The notes beneath the pieces were generated by a model. The model searched no databases. It saw nothing but the letters and a program-made list of their open reading frames with translations, and had not been told where the DNA came from. Shown piece by piece: positions 53,993 through 63,286 of a stretch of DNA of 64,000 bases. Every line of letters begins with the position of its first letter. Positions within the stretch are counted from its first letter, which is position 1. Source of the stretch: Streptomyces griseus subsp. griseus (GTDB lineage: Bacteria; Actinomycetota; Actinomycetes; Streptomycetales; Streptomycetaceae); contig NZ_JOJE01000015.1 of the NCBI RefSeq assembly GCF_000720255.1, forward strand, positions 124,001 to 188,000, in the 5' to 3' direction. Position numbers and translations under genes: made by a program.

Positions 53993-54940
53993 ATGACCGC
54001 ACCCACCCTGCTCGTCCTGGACGCCGATCCCCTCCCCCGCCTCGGCCGCCTCACCGGACGCGCGCGCATCGTGCACGCGGATCCCGGCACGCTGGCCGAG
54101 CGGCTACCACAGGCCGACGTCCTGCTGGTGTGGGACTTCGCCTCGCACGCGGTGCGCGCGGCCTGGCCGGGCGAGGGGCCCCGGCCGCGCTGGGTGCACA
54201 CCGCGAGCGCGGGCGTGGACCATCTGATGTGTCCGGAACTCGCCGCCTCCGACACGGTGGTGACCAACGCGCGCGGCGTCTTCGACGAGCCGATCGCCGA
54301 GTACGTCGCCGCTCTCGTCCTGGCGATGGCGAAGGACCTGCCCCGGACGTGGGAGCTCCAGCGGCAGCGGGAGTGGCGGCACCGCGAGAGCCGGCGGGTC
54401 TCCGGCACCCGCGCCTGTGTGGTCGGCTCCGGGCCGATCGGCCGGGCGATCGCGCGCACGCTGAAGGCGCTGGGTGTGACCACGGCGATCGTCGGCCGGG
54501 TGCCGCGCACCGGCATCCACGGACCGGACGACCTGGACCGGCTGATGGCCCGCGCCGACTGGGTGATCGCGGCCGCACCGCTCACCGACGACACGCACGG
54601 CATGTTCGACGCCCGCCGCTTCGGTGTGATGCAGCCGTCCGCCTGCTTCGTCAACGTCGGGCGCGGACAGCTCGTCGTGGAGGACGCGCTGGTCGAGGCG
54701 CTCGCCAAGCGGTGGATCGCGGGCGCCGCCCTGGACGTCTTCGGCACCGAACCCCTCCCCGCCGACAGCCCGTTGTGGCAGGTGCCGGGCCTGATCGTGT
54801 CCCCGCACATGAGCGGTGACACCGTCGGCTGGCGAGACGAACTCGCCGCGCAGTTCGTGGAGTTGTTCGAGCGCTGGGCGGCCGGGAAATCCCTGACGAA
54901 CGTCGTGGACAAGAAGCGCGGATACGTACCGGGCCACTGA
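53993..54940 (+). CDS. D-2-hydroxyacid dehydrogenase
   Basis: A 315-residue NAD(P)-dependent dehydrogenase. The nucleotide motif VVGSGPIGRAIARTL starts near residue 142. The catalytic Arg is expected in VNVGRGQLV, the Glu in LDVFGTEPLP and the His in VSPHMSGDT, all in the standard order. It probably reduces or oxidises a 2-oxo/2-hydroxy acid made in this catabolic cluster. An amidase gene starts 18 bases after the stop. Confidence 0.9.
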   Translation: MTAPTLLVLDADPLPRLGRLTGRARIVHADPGTLAERLPQADVLLVWDFASHAVRAAWPGEGPRPRWVHTASAGVDHLMCPELAASDTVVTNARGVFDEPIAEYVAALVLAMAKDLPRTWELQRQREWRHRESRRVSGTRACVVGSGPIGRAIARTLKALGVTTAIVGRVPRTGIHGPDDLDRLMARADWVIAAAPLTDDTHGMFDARRFGVMQPSACFVNVGRGQLVVEDALVEALAKRWIAGAALDVFGTEPLPADSPLWQVPGLIVSPHMSGDTVGWRDELAAQFVELFERWAAGKSLTNVVDKKRGYVPGH

Positions 54941-54958
54941 CCTTCCCCTGGAGGGCGC

Positions 54959-56350
54959 ATGACGGATCTGACCGACCTCACCGCCGTCGAACTCGTCGAG
55001 GGTTATCGCGCGGGCGCCTTCAGTCCCGTGGAGGCGGTCCGGGCGGCTCTGGAGCGGGCCGAGCGGATCCAGCCGGAGGTGAACGCGTTCGTCCGGCTCC
55101 TGGCCGAGGAGGCGCAGGCGCAGGCGCGGGCGTCGGCGGACCGCTGGCGGCGGGGCGAGCCGACGGGTCTGCTGGACGGCGTCCCCGTCACCGTCAAGGA
55201 CATCCTGCTGCTGCGCGGCCATCCGACCCTGCGCGGCTCGAAGACCGTCGCGGAGGCGGGGCCCTGGGACGAGGACGCCCCCTCCGTGGCCCGTCTGCGC
55301 GAGCACGGCGCGGTCTTCCTGGGCAAGACCACGACACCCGAGTTCGGCTGGAAGGGCGTCACGGACTCGCCGCTGTCGGGCGTGACCCGCAATCCGCACG
55401 ACCCCTCGCGCACCGCGGGCGGCTCCAGCGGGGGCAGCGCGGCCGCGGTGGCGCTCGGCGCCGGGCCGCTGTCGCTGGGCACGGACGGCGGGGGCAGTGT
55501 GCGCATCCCGGCCGCGTTCTGCGGGATCTTCGCGCTCAAGCCGACGTACGGCCGGGTTCCGCTCTACCCGGCCAGCGCCTTCGGCACCCTGGCCCATGTG
55601 GGTCCCATGACCCGCGACGCGGCCGACGCGGCCCTGCTCATGGACGTGATCGCCGCGCCGGACTCGCGGGACTGGTCGGCGCTGGAGCCGACCGGGCGGC
55701 CGTACTCGGACGCGCTGGGCGGGGGTGTGCGCGGGCTGCGTGTCGCCTACTCACCCACCTTCGGCGGTCAGGTCGCGGTGCGTCCGGCGGTGGCGGCGGC
55801 GGTACGCCGAGCCGTGGAGCGGCTCGCGGGCCTCGGCGCTTACGTCGAGGAGACCGACCCCGACTTCACCGACCCGGTGGAGGCGTTCCACACCCTGTGG
55901 TTCAGCGGGGCGGCCCGGGTGGCCCAGCATCTGTCACCCCGTCAACGGGAGGTGCTGGACCCCGGTTTCCGGGACGTCACCGCGCAGGGCGCCCGCCGCT
56001 CCGCGCTGGACTACCTGGCGGCGGTGGACGTGCGCATGGAACTCGGCCGCCGTATGGGCCGTTTCCACGACACCTACGACCTGCTGGTCACGCCGACCCT
56101 CCCCATCACCGCGTTCGAGGCGGACGCGGAGGTGCCGAAGGGCTCGGGCCACCACCGCTGGACGGGCTGGACCCCCTTCACCTATCCCTTCAACATGACC
56201 CAGCAGCCCGCGGCGAGCGTCCCGGTGGGCACGGACCCCGACGGACTGCCGGTCGGCCTCCAACTCGTGGCCGCCCGCCACCGCGACGACCTGGTGCTGC
56301 GAGCGGCACACGCGCTGTACGAAGCGGGAGTCACCCCCGGCGGAAGCTGA
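54959..56350 (+). CDS. Amidase (amidase-signature family)
   Basis: A 463-residue hydrolase with the Ser-Ser-Lys triad: Lys80 in GVPVTVKD, the cis-Ser in GGSSGG (154-159) and Ser180 in TDGGGSVRIPA. It cleaves a carboxylic amide in the cytoplasm. The neighbours suggest the product enters the hydroxyacid/maleate-type pathway. The 3' end overlaps the convergent DUF3830 gene by 20 bases. Confidence 0.92.
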   Translation: MTDLTDLTAVELVEGYRAGAFSPVEAVRAALERAERIQPEVNAFVRLLAEEAQAQARASADRWRRGEPTGLLDGVPVTVKDILLLRGHPTLRGSKTVAEAGPWDEDAPSVARLREHGAVFLGKTTTPEFGWKGVTDSPLSGVTRNPHDPSRTAGGSSGGSAAAVALGAGPLSLGTDGGGSVRIPAAFCGIFALKPTYGRVPLYPASAFGTLAHVGPMTRDAADAALLMDVIAAPDSRDWSALEPTGRPYSDALGGGVRGLRVAYSPTFGGQVAVRPAVAAAVRRAVERLAGLGAYVEETDPDFTDPVEAFHTLWFSGAARVAQHLSPRQREVLDPGFRDVTAQGARRSALDYLAAVDVRMELGRRMGRFHDTYDLLVTPTLPITAFEADAEVPKGSGHHRWTGWTPFTYPFNMTQQPAASVPVGTDPDGLPVGLQLVAARHRDDLVLRAAHALYEAGVTPGGS

Positions 56351-56825
56351 GCGTCTCCCCCGCGGCCCCCGTGCGCCACAGGTCATTGCAGGCGGTGGCC
56401 ATCTCCTCCAGGCCTTCGACGATCCGGCCCCAGACGATGCCGGGGACCCAGCCGACGTCGCCGTTGAGGAGGAGGTTGTTGCGTTCGTAGAAGAGGGCCA
56501 GGTCGACGAGGGTGGTGCCCGGGCGGACCTCGCGGTCGTAGCCGTACGCCTTCGTGCCCAGCTCCGAGCCGGCGAAGGAGAAGTAGCAGAGGTCGCCCGG
56601 TATGGGGGTCACGGTCGGGTTTTCCAGGGGTGGTTCGGATGTCGCGAAGGGCGGGAAAAGGGCATAGATCTCGTTGCGTGCGTATTTCGCGTGGTAGACG
56701 TCCCCGGCGAGCGGAAGGGCGTCCCAGACCGTCGCGCAGGTGATCGGGGCACGGTCGTCGAGGAGTTCGGCCGTGCAGTGGATGTCACGTGTGACCAGCG
56801 AGACTTCGATGTAGCGGTCAGCCAT
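56331..56825 (-). CDS. DUF3830 family protein
   Basis: A 164-residue protein with a probable cyclophilin-like beta-barrel. CATVWDALPLAGDVYHAKYARNEIY, PGDLCYFSFAGSELG and YDREVRPGTTLVDLALFYERNN are the blocks I associate with DUF3830. Such proteins often lie near amino-acid or ectoine-type catabolic genes, but no activity is known to me. The ATG at 56825 is close to GGAGG; the ATG at 56834 has no ribosome site. It is divergent from ehuB. Confidence 0.78.
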   Translation of the reverse strand: MADRYIEVSLVTRDIHCTAELLDDRAPITCATVWDALPLAGDVYHAKYARNEIYALFPPFATSEPPLENPTVTPIPGDLCYFSFAGSELGTKAYGYDREVRPGTTLVDLALFYERNNLLLNGDVGWVPGIVWGRIVEGLEEMATACNDLWRTGAAGETLSFRRG

Positions 56826-56932
56826 GCCCTCCATGGGAGTGCCCGATTCCGCCGCGGTCAAGGGTGCCGGGCAGACGTGCGGGGCTTGAAAAGATCGGCA
56901 TAAGTGGCACGTCGTCGGGTAGCCGCGCGCCC

Positions 56933-57859
56933 ATGGCTCCACCAAGCAGAAGTCCACACAGTCCACTGAGACGCCCCGAGCACGGCTCGGGACCCGCTCG
57001 CCGGTCGCTGCTCGCGGGGGTGGCGGCGCTCGGCGCGCTGGGTGCCGCCGGCTGCTCGCGCGTGGCCACGGCGTCCACGACCGGGGGCGGGGAACTGCTC
57101 GACCGGCTGCGGGCGCAGGGTGTCGTACGGCTCGGGATCGCCGGTGAGATCCCGTTCGGCTACATCGACAAGGACGGGAACCTCACCGGCGAGGCGCCCG
57201 AATTGGCCAAGGTCATCTTCAAGCGGCTCGGAGTGGACCGGGTGCAGCCCGTGCCGACCGAGTTCGGCTCGCTCATACCGGGCCTGAACGCGCAGCAGTT
57301 CGACGTGGTCGCGGCCGGGATGTACGTCAACCCGGAGCGCTGCGAGCAGGTCATCTTCGCCGACCCCGACTACCAGATGCTCGACTCCTTCATCGTGCGC
57401 AAGGGAAACCCGAAGGGGCTGCACACCTACAAGGACGTCATCGAGAAGAAGGCGAAGTTCGCGACCGGGACCGGCTACGCCGAGATCCAGTACGCGGTCG
57501 ACGCGGGGTACAAGCAGAGCGACATCCTCATCGTCCCCGACCAGGTCGCGGGGCTCAACGCCGTCGAGGCCGGACGTGTCGACGTGTTCGCCGGTACGGC
57601 GCTCACCGCCCGAGAGGTGGTGAAGAAGTCGAGCAAGGCCGAGGCGACCAAGCCGTTCGCACCGCTGGTGGACGGCAAACCGCACGTCGACGGGGGCGCT
57701 TTCGCCTTCCGGCGGACCGAGACGAAGCTGCGTGACGCCTTCAACGTCGAGCTGCGGAAGCTGAAGAAGAGCGGCGAGCTCTTCCGGATCCTCGAGCCGT
57801 TCGGCTTCAGCAAGGCCGAGATGACCGATCTGACCGCGAAGGAGTTGTGCGGCGGATGA
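56933..57859 (+). CDS. ehuB: Amino-acid-type ABC substrate-binding lipoprotein (EhuB-like)
   Basis: A 308-residue family-3 solute-binding protein. The N-terminus has ARRSLLAG and lipobox GAAGC (Cys about residue 41), so it is a Tat- or Sec-exported lipoprotein. The two-lobe domain carries LRLGIAGEIPFGYIDKDGNLTGEAPELA-type sequence, with the Asp/Arg of amino-acid-binding members. Its closest named relatives are EhuB proteins of ectoine uptake, but the ligand here is unproven. It is followed by ehuC, ehuD and ehuA with ATGA-type overlaps. Confidence 0.82.
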   Translation: MAPPSRSPHSPLRRPEHGSGPARRSLLAGVAALGALGAAGCSRVATASTTGGGELLDRLRAQGVVRLGIAGEIPFGYIDKDGNLTGEAPELAKVIFKRLGVDRVQPVPTEFGSLIPGLNAQQFDVVAAGMYVNPERCEQVIFADPDYQMLDSFIVRKGNPKGLHTYKDVIEKKAKFATGTGYAEIQYAVDAGYKQSDILIVPDQVAGLNAVEAGRVDVFAGTALTAREVVKKSSKAEATKPFAPLVDGKPHVDGGAFAFRRTETKLRDAFNVELRKLKKSGELFRILEPFGFSKAEMTDLTAKELCGG

Positions 57860-58563
57860 CCTCGGGACTCTGGGAACTCGTACTCAAGGGCGTCTGGACC
57901 ACCATCCAGCTGCTCGTGCTCAGCGCGCTGCTCGGTGTCGTCGTGTCCTTCGTGGTCGGCATCGCGCGCACCCACCGGCTGCGGATCGTCCGCTTCCTGG
58001 CGGGCTTCTACACGGAGGTGTTCCGCGGCACCTCGGCCCTGGTGATGATCTTCTGGGTGTTCTTCGTGCTGCCGCTGGCCTTCGGCTGGCAGCTGGTGCA
58101 GTTGTGGGCCGGCACGCTGGCACTCGGCCTGACCTACGGCGCGTACGGCGCGGAGATCGTGCGCGGCGCGCTGTCCGCCGTCGACCCGGCGCAGAAGGAG
58201 GGCGGGATCGCCCTCAGCTTCACGCCGTGGCAGCGGATGCGGCTGATCCTGCTGCCGCAGGCGGTGCCGGAGATGATCCCGCCGTTCTCCAACCTGCTGG
58301 TAGAGCTGCTCAAGGGCACCGCGCTGGTGTCGATCACGGGCATGGGCGACCTGACCTTCAGTGGCAACCTGGTGCGGCTGGCGCTCCAGGAGAGCGCGGA
58401 GATCTACGCGTACGTCCTGCTCATCTACTTCGTGATCGCCTTCCTGCTCACGCGGCTCATGCGCGGTCTTGAGGCGCGGTTGAAGGCGAACGTCGGGAAG
58501 GCGCCGGAGCGCAGGACCGTCACGGAGCCCGGGCCGGTCGGTGTCGGTGGAGGTGTCGCATGA
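57856..58563 (+). CDS. ehuC: Amino-acid-type ABC permease (EhuC-like)
   Basis: A 235-residue HisM/GlnP-type permease. The EAA loop reads VRGALSAVDPAQKEGGIAL and is followed by MRLILLPQAVPEMIPP. There are about five transmembrane helices. It overlaps ehuB and ehuD by four bases each. Confidence 0.86.
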   Translation: MTSGLWELVLKGVWTTIQLLVLSALLGVVVSFVVGIARTHRLRIVRFLAGFYTEVFRGTSALVMIFWVFFVLPLAFGWQLVQLWAGTLALGLTYGAYGAEIVRGALSAVDPAQKEGGIALSFTPWQRMRLILLPQAVPEMIPPFSNLLVELLKGTALVSITGMGDLTFSGNLVRLALQESAEIYAYVLLIYFVIAFLLTRLMRGLEARLKANVGKAPERRTVTEPGPVGVGGGVA

Positions 58564-59210
58564 CGTGGGACTGGAACGCCGTATCCGACTTCATGCCGCA
58601 GTTCTGGGACGGCCTGCTGATCACCCTGCAGGCGCTGGTCCTCGGCTCGCTGATCTCGTTCGCCCTGGGGCTGGTGTGGGCGCTGCTGATGCGCACGCCG
58701 AGCCGCTTCGTGCGCTGGCCCGTCGGGATCGTCACGGAGTTCGTGCGCAACACGCCGCTGCTGGTCCAGCTGTTCTTCCTCTTCTACGTGCTGCCCGAGT
58801 GGGGCGTGACGTTCTCGGCGCTGACCACCGGCGTGATCGGGATCGGGCTGCACTACTCGACGTACACGATGCAGGTCTACCGGGCCGGTATCGAGGCGGT
58901 GCCGGTCGGCCAGTGGGAGGCGGCGACGGCACTGAACCTGTCGCGTCGGCGGACCTGGACGGCGGTGATCCTGCCGCAGGCGATCCGCAGGGTCGTGCCG
59001 GCACTCGGCAACTACGTGATCTCGATGCTCAAGGACACGCCGATGCTGATGGTGATCACCGTCCTGGACATGCTCGGCCAGGCACGGCTCTTCTCCCAGC
59101 AGCACTTCCAGTTCACCGAGCCCCTCACGGTGATCGGCGTGGCCTTCATCGTCATCTCCTATCTGGCCTCCCTTCTTCTGCGCACCCTGGAGCGACGCCT
59201 TGTCCGTTGA
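58560..59210 (+). CDS. ehuD: Amino-acid-type ABC permease (EhuD-like)
   Basis: A 216-residue permease of the same family. The EAA loop region is YRAGIEAVPVGQWEAATAL, followed by RTWTAVILPQAIRRVVP. It pairs with EhuC to form the channel. It overlaps ehuC by ATGA and ehuA by 11 bases. Confidence 0.86.
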   Translation: MTWDWNAVSDFMPQFWDGLLITLQALVLGSLISFALGLVWALLMRTPSRFVRWPVGIVTEFVRNTPLLVQLFFLFYVLPEWGVTFSALTTGVIGIGLHYSTYTMQVYRAGIEAVPVGQWEAATALNLSRRRTWTAVILPQAIRRVVPALGNYVISMLKDTPMLMVITVLDMLGQARLFSQQHFQFTEPLTVIGVAFIVISYLASLLLRTLERRLVR

Positions 59211-59982
59211 GACCTCGAAGCAGCCGACCGACCTCCATACGACCCCCAGCGAGCTGATCCGCCTGGAGCAGGTGACCAAGCGGTTCGGGAGCAACACCGT
59301 CCTCGACCACCTGGACTTCTCGGTGCAGGCGGGCCGCCACGTCACCCTCATCGGGCCGTCCGGATCGGGCAAGACCACGATCCTGCGGCTGCTGATGACA
59401 CTGACCAAGCCCGACGAGGGCACGATCACCGTCGACGGGCAGCGGCTCTTCCCGGCGTCGGACAAGCAGTGCCGCGAGGTGCGCAAGCAGATCGGGATGG
59501 TGTTCCAGCAGTTCAACCTGTTCCCGAACATGACCGTCCTGCGCAACATCACCGAGGCGCCGGTGACCGTGCTCGGCCTGTCCAAGGACGAGGCGGAGGC
59601 GCGCGCCCGGGAACTGCTCGACCTGGTCGGCCTCGCCGACAAGTGCGACGCCCGGCCCTCACAGCTCTCCGGCGGCCAGCAGCAGCGGGTGGCCATCGCG
59701 CGGGCGCTGGCGATGCGGCCCAAGGTGCTGCTGCTCGACGAGGTGACCTCCGCGCTGGACCCGGAGCTGGTCGCGGGCGTCCTCGACCTGCTCCGTGACA
59801 TCGCCCGCACCACCGACATCACGATGCTCTGCGTGACCCACGAGATGAGTTTCGCCCGGGACATCTCCGACCAGGTACTGATGTTCGACTCGGGCCGGGT
59901 CATCGAGTCGGGTCCGCCGGAGCAGATCTTCGGCGATCCCGAGCAGGACCGCACCCGGGAATTCCTGAGCGCTGTTCTGTAA
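59200..59982 (+). CDS. ehuA: ABC transporter ATP-binding protein (EhuA-like)
   Basis: A 260-residue ATPase. Walker A is GPSGSGKTT, the signature is LSGGQQQRVAIARAL, and Walker B is VLLLDEVTSALDP, with the switch His in VTHEM. The TTG start at 59200 lies inside ehuD after GGAG. It completes a full importer of the polar amino-acid type. Confidence 0.9.
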   Translation: MSVETSKQPTDLHTTPSELIRLEQVTKRFGSNTVLDHLDFSVQAGRHVTLIGPSGSGKTTILRLLMTLTKPDEGTITVDGQRLFPASDKQCREVRKQIGMVFQQFNLFPNMTVLRNITEAPVTVLGLSKDEAEARARELLDLVGLADKCDARPSQLSGGQQQRVAIARALAMRPKVLLLDEVTSALDPELVAGVLDLLRDIARTTDITMLCVTHEMSFARDISDQVLMFDSGRVIESGPPEQIFGDPEQDRTREFLSAVL

Positions 59983-60189
59983 TTACGCGACGCGCCGGTA
60001 GTGTCACGCCAGGTCTCGAGGCCGGTCCTTGACGGCGGCATATGACAAAGGGTCAGTGTCGCAGTTGAGGGGGCCCCGAGAGGGCCACAATCTCGCCAAC
60101 AACCACTCCACACCGGCCTTTTGACAGCTATCGTGGAGGGGATCCGCTGTCCGGATCACGGCCCAGAAAGCGACCGCAGGGGGACAACC

Positions 60190-60948
60190 GTGGCGCTGAA
60201 GCACGAGCCGACCGCGCCGTACCACTCGGCCCAGGACGCCCTGCGCGTCCTGGAGACAGTGGCACGACACTCCACCGGCGTCACCGACGCCGAACTCGCA
60301 CGCCGGACCGGCCTCAGCAGGGAGCGGCTGACCACGCTCCTGCTGATGCTGCGCCGTGAGGGGTACGTCGAGCAGGTCGCCGACGGGACGTACGTCACCG
60401 GGGACGCGCTCACCCGCCTGAGCTCCGCCCACGGCCATGACCAGGCCGTGCGCGAGCACCTCCAGCGCACCCTCGACCGGCTGCGCGACTCCGTGGGCGC
60501 CGCCGTCTACATCAGCCGGTACGTCGACGGCGAGGTCAAGGTCACCCAGTACGCCGCCGGCCCGGCCACGCCCGCGGTCAACGAGTGGGTCGACTTCCGC
60601 TACTCCGCCCACGCCACCGCGGTCGGAAAGAGCCTGCTCGGCCAGCTCGACCACAACGGCCGCCGCGACCATCTCTCCCGCCACAAGATGGCCCGCCTCA
60701 CCTCGCGCACCATCACCAGTGACAAGCTCCTGCTCTCCCGGCTGGAGTCCCAGCCGCCCACCGTGCCCGTCCTGGACCTCCAGGAGTACGCGATCGGCAC
60801 GGTCTGCGCCGCGGTCCCGATCACGGCGGGGTCGTCGGTCGGCTGCCTCGCCCTGTCCCTGCCGGTCGAGCACGCGCACCGGCTCCGCCAGGCGGCGGAC
60901 CGGCTGAACCGGGGCGCGACTCCGGTACTGCTGTCACTGGCCCTCTGA
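60190..60948 (+). CDS. IclR-family transcriptional regulator
   Basis: A 252-residue regulator. The winged HTH (residues about 15-80) contains VTDAELARRTGLSRERLTTLLLML. The effector-binding GAF-like domain follows (AVNEWVDFRYSAHATAVGKSLLGQL, then LQEYAIGTVCAAVPI). The GTG at 60190 follows GGGGG; the frame is open 23 codons upstream without a ribosome site. It probably controls the ehu/catabolic cluster in response to its substrate. The 207-base gap before it has no gene. Confidence 0.88.
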   Translation: MALKHEPTAPYHSAQDALRVLETVARHSTGVTDAELARRTGLSRERLTTLLLMLRREGYVEQVADGTYVTGDALTRLSSAHGHDQAVREHLQRTLDRLRDSVGAAVYISRYVDGEVKVTQYAAGPATPAVNEWVDFRYSAHATAVGKSLLGQLDHNGRRDHLSRHKMARLTSRTITSDKLLLSRLESQPPTVPVLDLQEYAIGTVCAAVPITAGSSVGCLALSLPVEHAHRLRQAADRLNRGATPVLLSLAL

Positions 60949-60969
60949 AACTCCTCGGCCGGTTGTCGG

Positions 60970-60995
60970 GAGCACCCCTTCGGACCAGGTAGTAT
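60970..60995 (+). promoter_or_regulatory. tRNA-Lys promoter with conserved upstream block
   Basis: GAGCACCCCTTCGGACC (60970-60986) lies before the -10-like TAGTAT (60990-60995) and a T-run. The same block at the same distance precedes tRNA-His at 18892. The mature tRNA starts 44 bases after the -10. Confidence 0.6.
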
Positions 60996-61038
60996 TTTCC
61001 CTGTCGCCAACCGCGCAAGCGCGGAGGGCGTGAGTCAT

Positions 61039-61112
61039 GCGCCGCTAGCTCAGTTGGTTAGAGCAGCTGACTCTTAATCAGCGGGTCCGGGGTTCGAGTC
61101 CCTGGCGGCGCA
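61039..61112 (+). tRNA. tRNA-Lys (CTT anticodon), copy 2
   Basis: It is identical in sequence to the gene at 47653-47726, with the same cloverleaf and anticodon CTT. The 5' flank differs completely; the 3' flank is identical for 25 bases. Confidence 0.97.
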
Positions 61113-61137
61113 CGATGACGATGGCGAGGCGTGTTCG
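61039..61137. repeat. 99-bp direct repeat with tRNA-Lys, copy 2
   Basis: It matches 47653-47751 base for base and has the same orientation. Together the two bound a 13.4-kb segment. Confidence 0.95.
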
Positions 61138-62691
61138 CTCCTCCCCCGGCGGCCGCCACCACACCGGGTCGGTGCACCGCAGGCCCTCCTTCCTGAGCCG
61201 GGCTCGGTGGATCTTGTTCGTGGCTGTGACCGGAATCCGCCGCACCACCCGTACGAACCGGGGCGCCATCTTCGTGCCGAGGTCCGGCTGGGCGCGGAGG
61301 AACGCGGTGAAGGCGACGGGGTCGAAGCGGCCGGCGATCGTCGCCATCACCTGGTCGCCGGTCACCGGATCCGGCACCGCGTAGACCGCGACCGTGTCGG
61401 CACCCTCGTACCGGGCGAGGATGTTCTCGATCATCGCGGCGGCCAGGTTCTCGCTGTCGACGCGCAGCCGGTCGTCGGTGCGGCCGGCGAAGTACAGGAA
61501 GCCGTCGTCGTCCCGGTAGAAGAGGTCACCGGTCCAGTACCTGCCGTCCCGTAGCCGCTCGGCGTCCGCCTCCGGATGGCGCCAGTAGCCCTCGAAGGGG
61601 TTCGGCCCCCGGTTCACCAGTTCCCCGATGGCCTCGTCCCCGTTCAGCAACCGCCCGGCTCCGTCGAACACGGCCCGCGGACACTCCTCACCCGTCTCCG
61701 GGTCGAGCACCGCGAGCCCCGGGGCGGCCGGCCCGACCGCCCCGGCCGGTGTCCCGGGCGTCCACTGGATCGCCGCCCCGCCCTCCGACGAGCCGTAGCC
61801 CTCCACCAGCCGCACCCCGAACCGCCGCTCGAAGGCCGCCGCGTCCACCCCGCCCGCCTCCGTGCCGAAGCCGAGCCGCAGCGGATGGTCGCGGTCGTCG
61901 GGGCGCTCCTCGGTGGCCAGGAGGTACTGGACGGCCCGGCCGACGTAGGTGAAGTACGTGGCCCGAAAGCGCCGTACGTCCGTGAGGAAGCCGGAGGCCG
62001 AGAACCGTCGGCGCAGGGCGACGCCCGCTCCGGCCGCCAGCGCGGGCGCCCAGTCGGCGATCACGGCGTTGCCGTGGAACATCGGCATGCAGACGTAGTG
62101 CACGTCGTCCGCCACGACCGCGAACTGCTTGGCGAGGGAGCGGCCGGCTGCGGCCAGGCGGCCCTGGGAGCACAGGGCGGCCTTGGGGGCGCCGGTCGAG
62201 CCGGAGGTGAAGTAGAGCAGGAGACGGTCCGCCGGGGTGGAGCGGGAGGCGTCGGGGCGGGCGTCGGCGTAGGGGGCGAGCAGGGCGTCGTAGGCCTCGG
62301 TGCCGGTGGTGAGGAGGCGGACTCCGGGCAGGTCGAGGCCGGTGAGGAGGGGCAGGTGGGTGCGTTCGGTGACCAGGATCCGGCACTCGGTGTGGAGGAT
62401 GTCCCGGGCGAGTTCGGAGCCTCTGCGGGTGGGATTGATCCCGGCGATCGCGGCGCCGGCGAGGGCAGCCGCGGACAGCCAGAGCGGGAACTCGGGGGTG
62501 TTGTCGAGCAGGACGCCCACGTGCGGCTCCGCGGCCGGCGGCAGCAGTTCGGCGAGCAGCGCGGCGCGGGCCGCGGCGCCCGCGGTCACCTCGTGGTGGG
62601 TCAGCGCCCTGTCCTCGAACCACAGCCCCGGCCGGTGGTCGCCCCACCCCGCGGCCACCAGCTCGGCGACGGTACCCCTGGTGGACTCCAT
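61078..62691 (-). CDS. AMP-dependent acyl-CoA synthetase/ligase, 3' end antisense to tRNA-Lys
   Basis: A 537-residue adenylate-forming ligase. YFTSGSTGAPKAALCS is the P-loop signature, GYGSSEGG is the A5-like block, and DRLRVDSENL with KIHRARLRKEG near the C-terminus holds the conserved Lys. It activates a fatty or carboxylic acid as an acyl-CoA. After residue 518 the frame enters the shared repeat and the tRNA-Lys antisense, giving RLAIVIVRRQGLEPRTR, so the last 20 residues are not native. The substrate is unknown. Confidence 0.88.
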   Translation of the reverse strand: MESTRGTVAELVAAGWGDHRPGLWFEDRALTHHEVTAGAAARAALLAELLPPAAEPHVGVLLDNTPEFPLWLSAAALAGAAIAGINPTRRGSELARDILHTECRILVTERTHLPLLTGLDLPGVRLLTTGTEAYDALLAPYADARPDASRSTPADRLLLYFTSGSTGAPKAALCSQGRLAAAGRSLAKQFAVVADDVHYVCMPMFHGNAVIADWAPALAAGAGVALRRRFSASGFLTDVRRFRATYFTYVGRAVQYLLATEERPDDRDHPLRLGFGTEAGGVDAAAFERRFGVRLVEGYGSSEGGAAIQWTPGTPAGAVGPAAPGLAVLDPETGEECPRAVFDGAGRLLNGDEAIGELVNRGPNPFEGYWRHPEADAERLRDGRYWTGDLFYRDDDGFLYFAGRTDDRLRVDSENLAAAMIENILARYEGADTVAVYAVPDPVTGDQVMATIAGRFDPVAFTAFLRAQPDLGTKMAPRFVRVVRRIPVTATNKIHRARLRKEGLRCTDPVWWRPPGEERTRLAIVIVRRQGLEPRTR

Positions 62692-62730
62692 GAGCGCGCA
62701 CGGTAGTTGACGTACCGTCAGATGTGGAGA

Positions 62731-63198
62731 CTAAGGCAGCGGAAAGTCGCCCTCGGCCGCGAACATCAGGTGGGCGGTGACCATGAAGAAGACGCAGAAG
62801 GCGACGACCATCCCGCACAGCGCCAGTGCGCACCCGGTGCTCGCCGCGAGCTTGCCCCGTGCCGGGGCGTGGGCCGTGGCGTGCTCGGGGCGGTCTGGCG
62901 TGTAGAACACGGTGACGATGTCGCCCTCGACGATCGTCCCCGGCCCGTTCTTCTCCTCGAACCGGACGGGCCGGCCGTCGCGGGTGACGAACTCGTAGAC
63001 GTGGTGCCGGGTCGTACTCACGGAGCTGCTGCCGCCTCCGCCACTGGTCGTCGTGTACGACCGCAGACACCGTGCCTCCGCCGTGAACCCGCTGTTCCAG
63101 GCCCGGCCGACCTGCCGCGAGCGCCCGGTCACGGAGACGGCGGCGAACACCGCGCCGGCGATGATGAACAAGGGCACGATGTAGAAGAAGACTTCCAT
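62731..63198 (-). CDS. DUF3592 membrane protein, first copy
   Basis: A 155-residue membrane protein with one N-terminal helix (residues about 5-23) and one C-terminal helix. The region between carries the DUF3592 signature (VYEFVTRDGRPVRFEEKNGPG, then VFYTPDRPE). The ATG at 63198 follows GGGGGAG. It is tandem with the homologue at 63287, an old duplication. Confidence 0.85.
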   Translation of the reverse strand: MEVFFYIVPLFIIAGAVFAAVSVTGRSRQVGRAWNSGFTAEARCLRSYTTTSGGGGSSSVSTTRHHVYEFVTRDGRPVRFEEKNGPGTIVEGDIVTVFYTPDRPEHATAHAPARGKLAASTGCALALCGMVVAFCVFFMVTAHLMFAAEGDFPLP

Positions 63199-63286
63199 GG
63201 ACTCCCCCGAGGTCCGTGCTCCGGCCTGAGCGGCCGGTGTGCAGGGAACGTACCCGCCGGACCCGGGGGACTGTCTCAAGGGAAGC

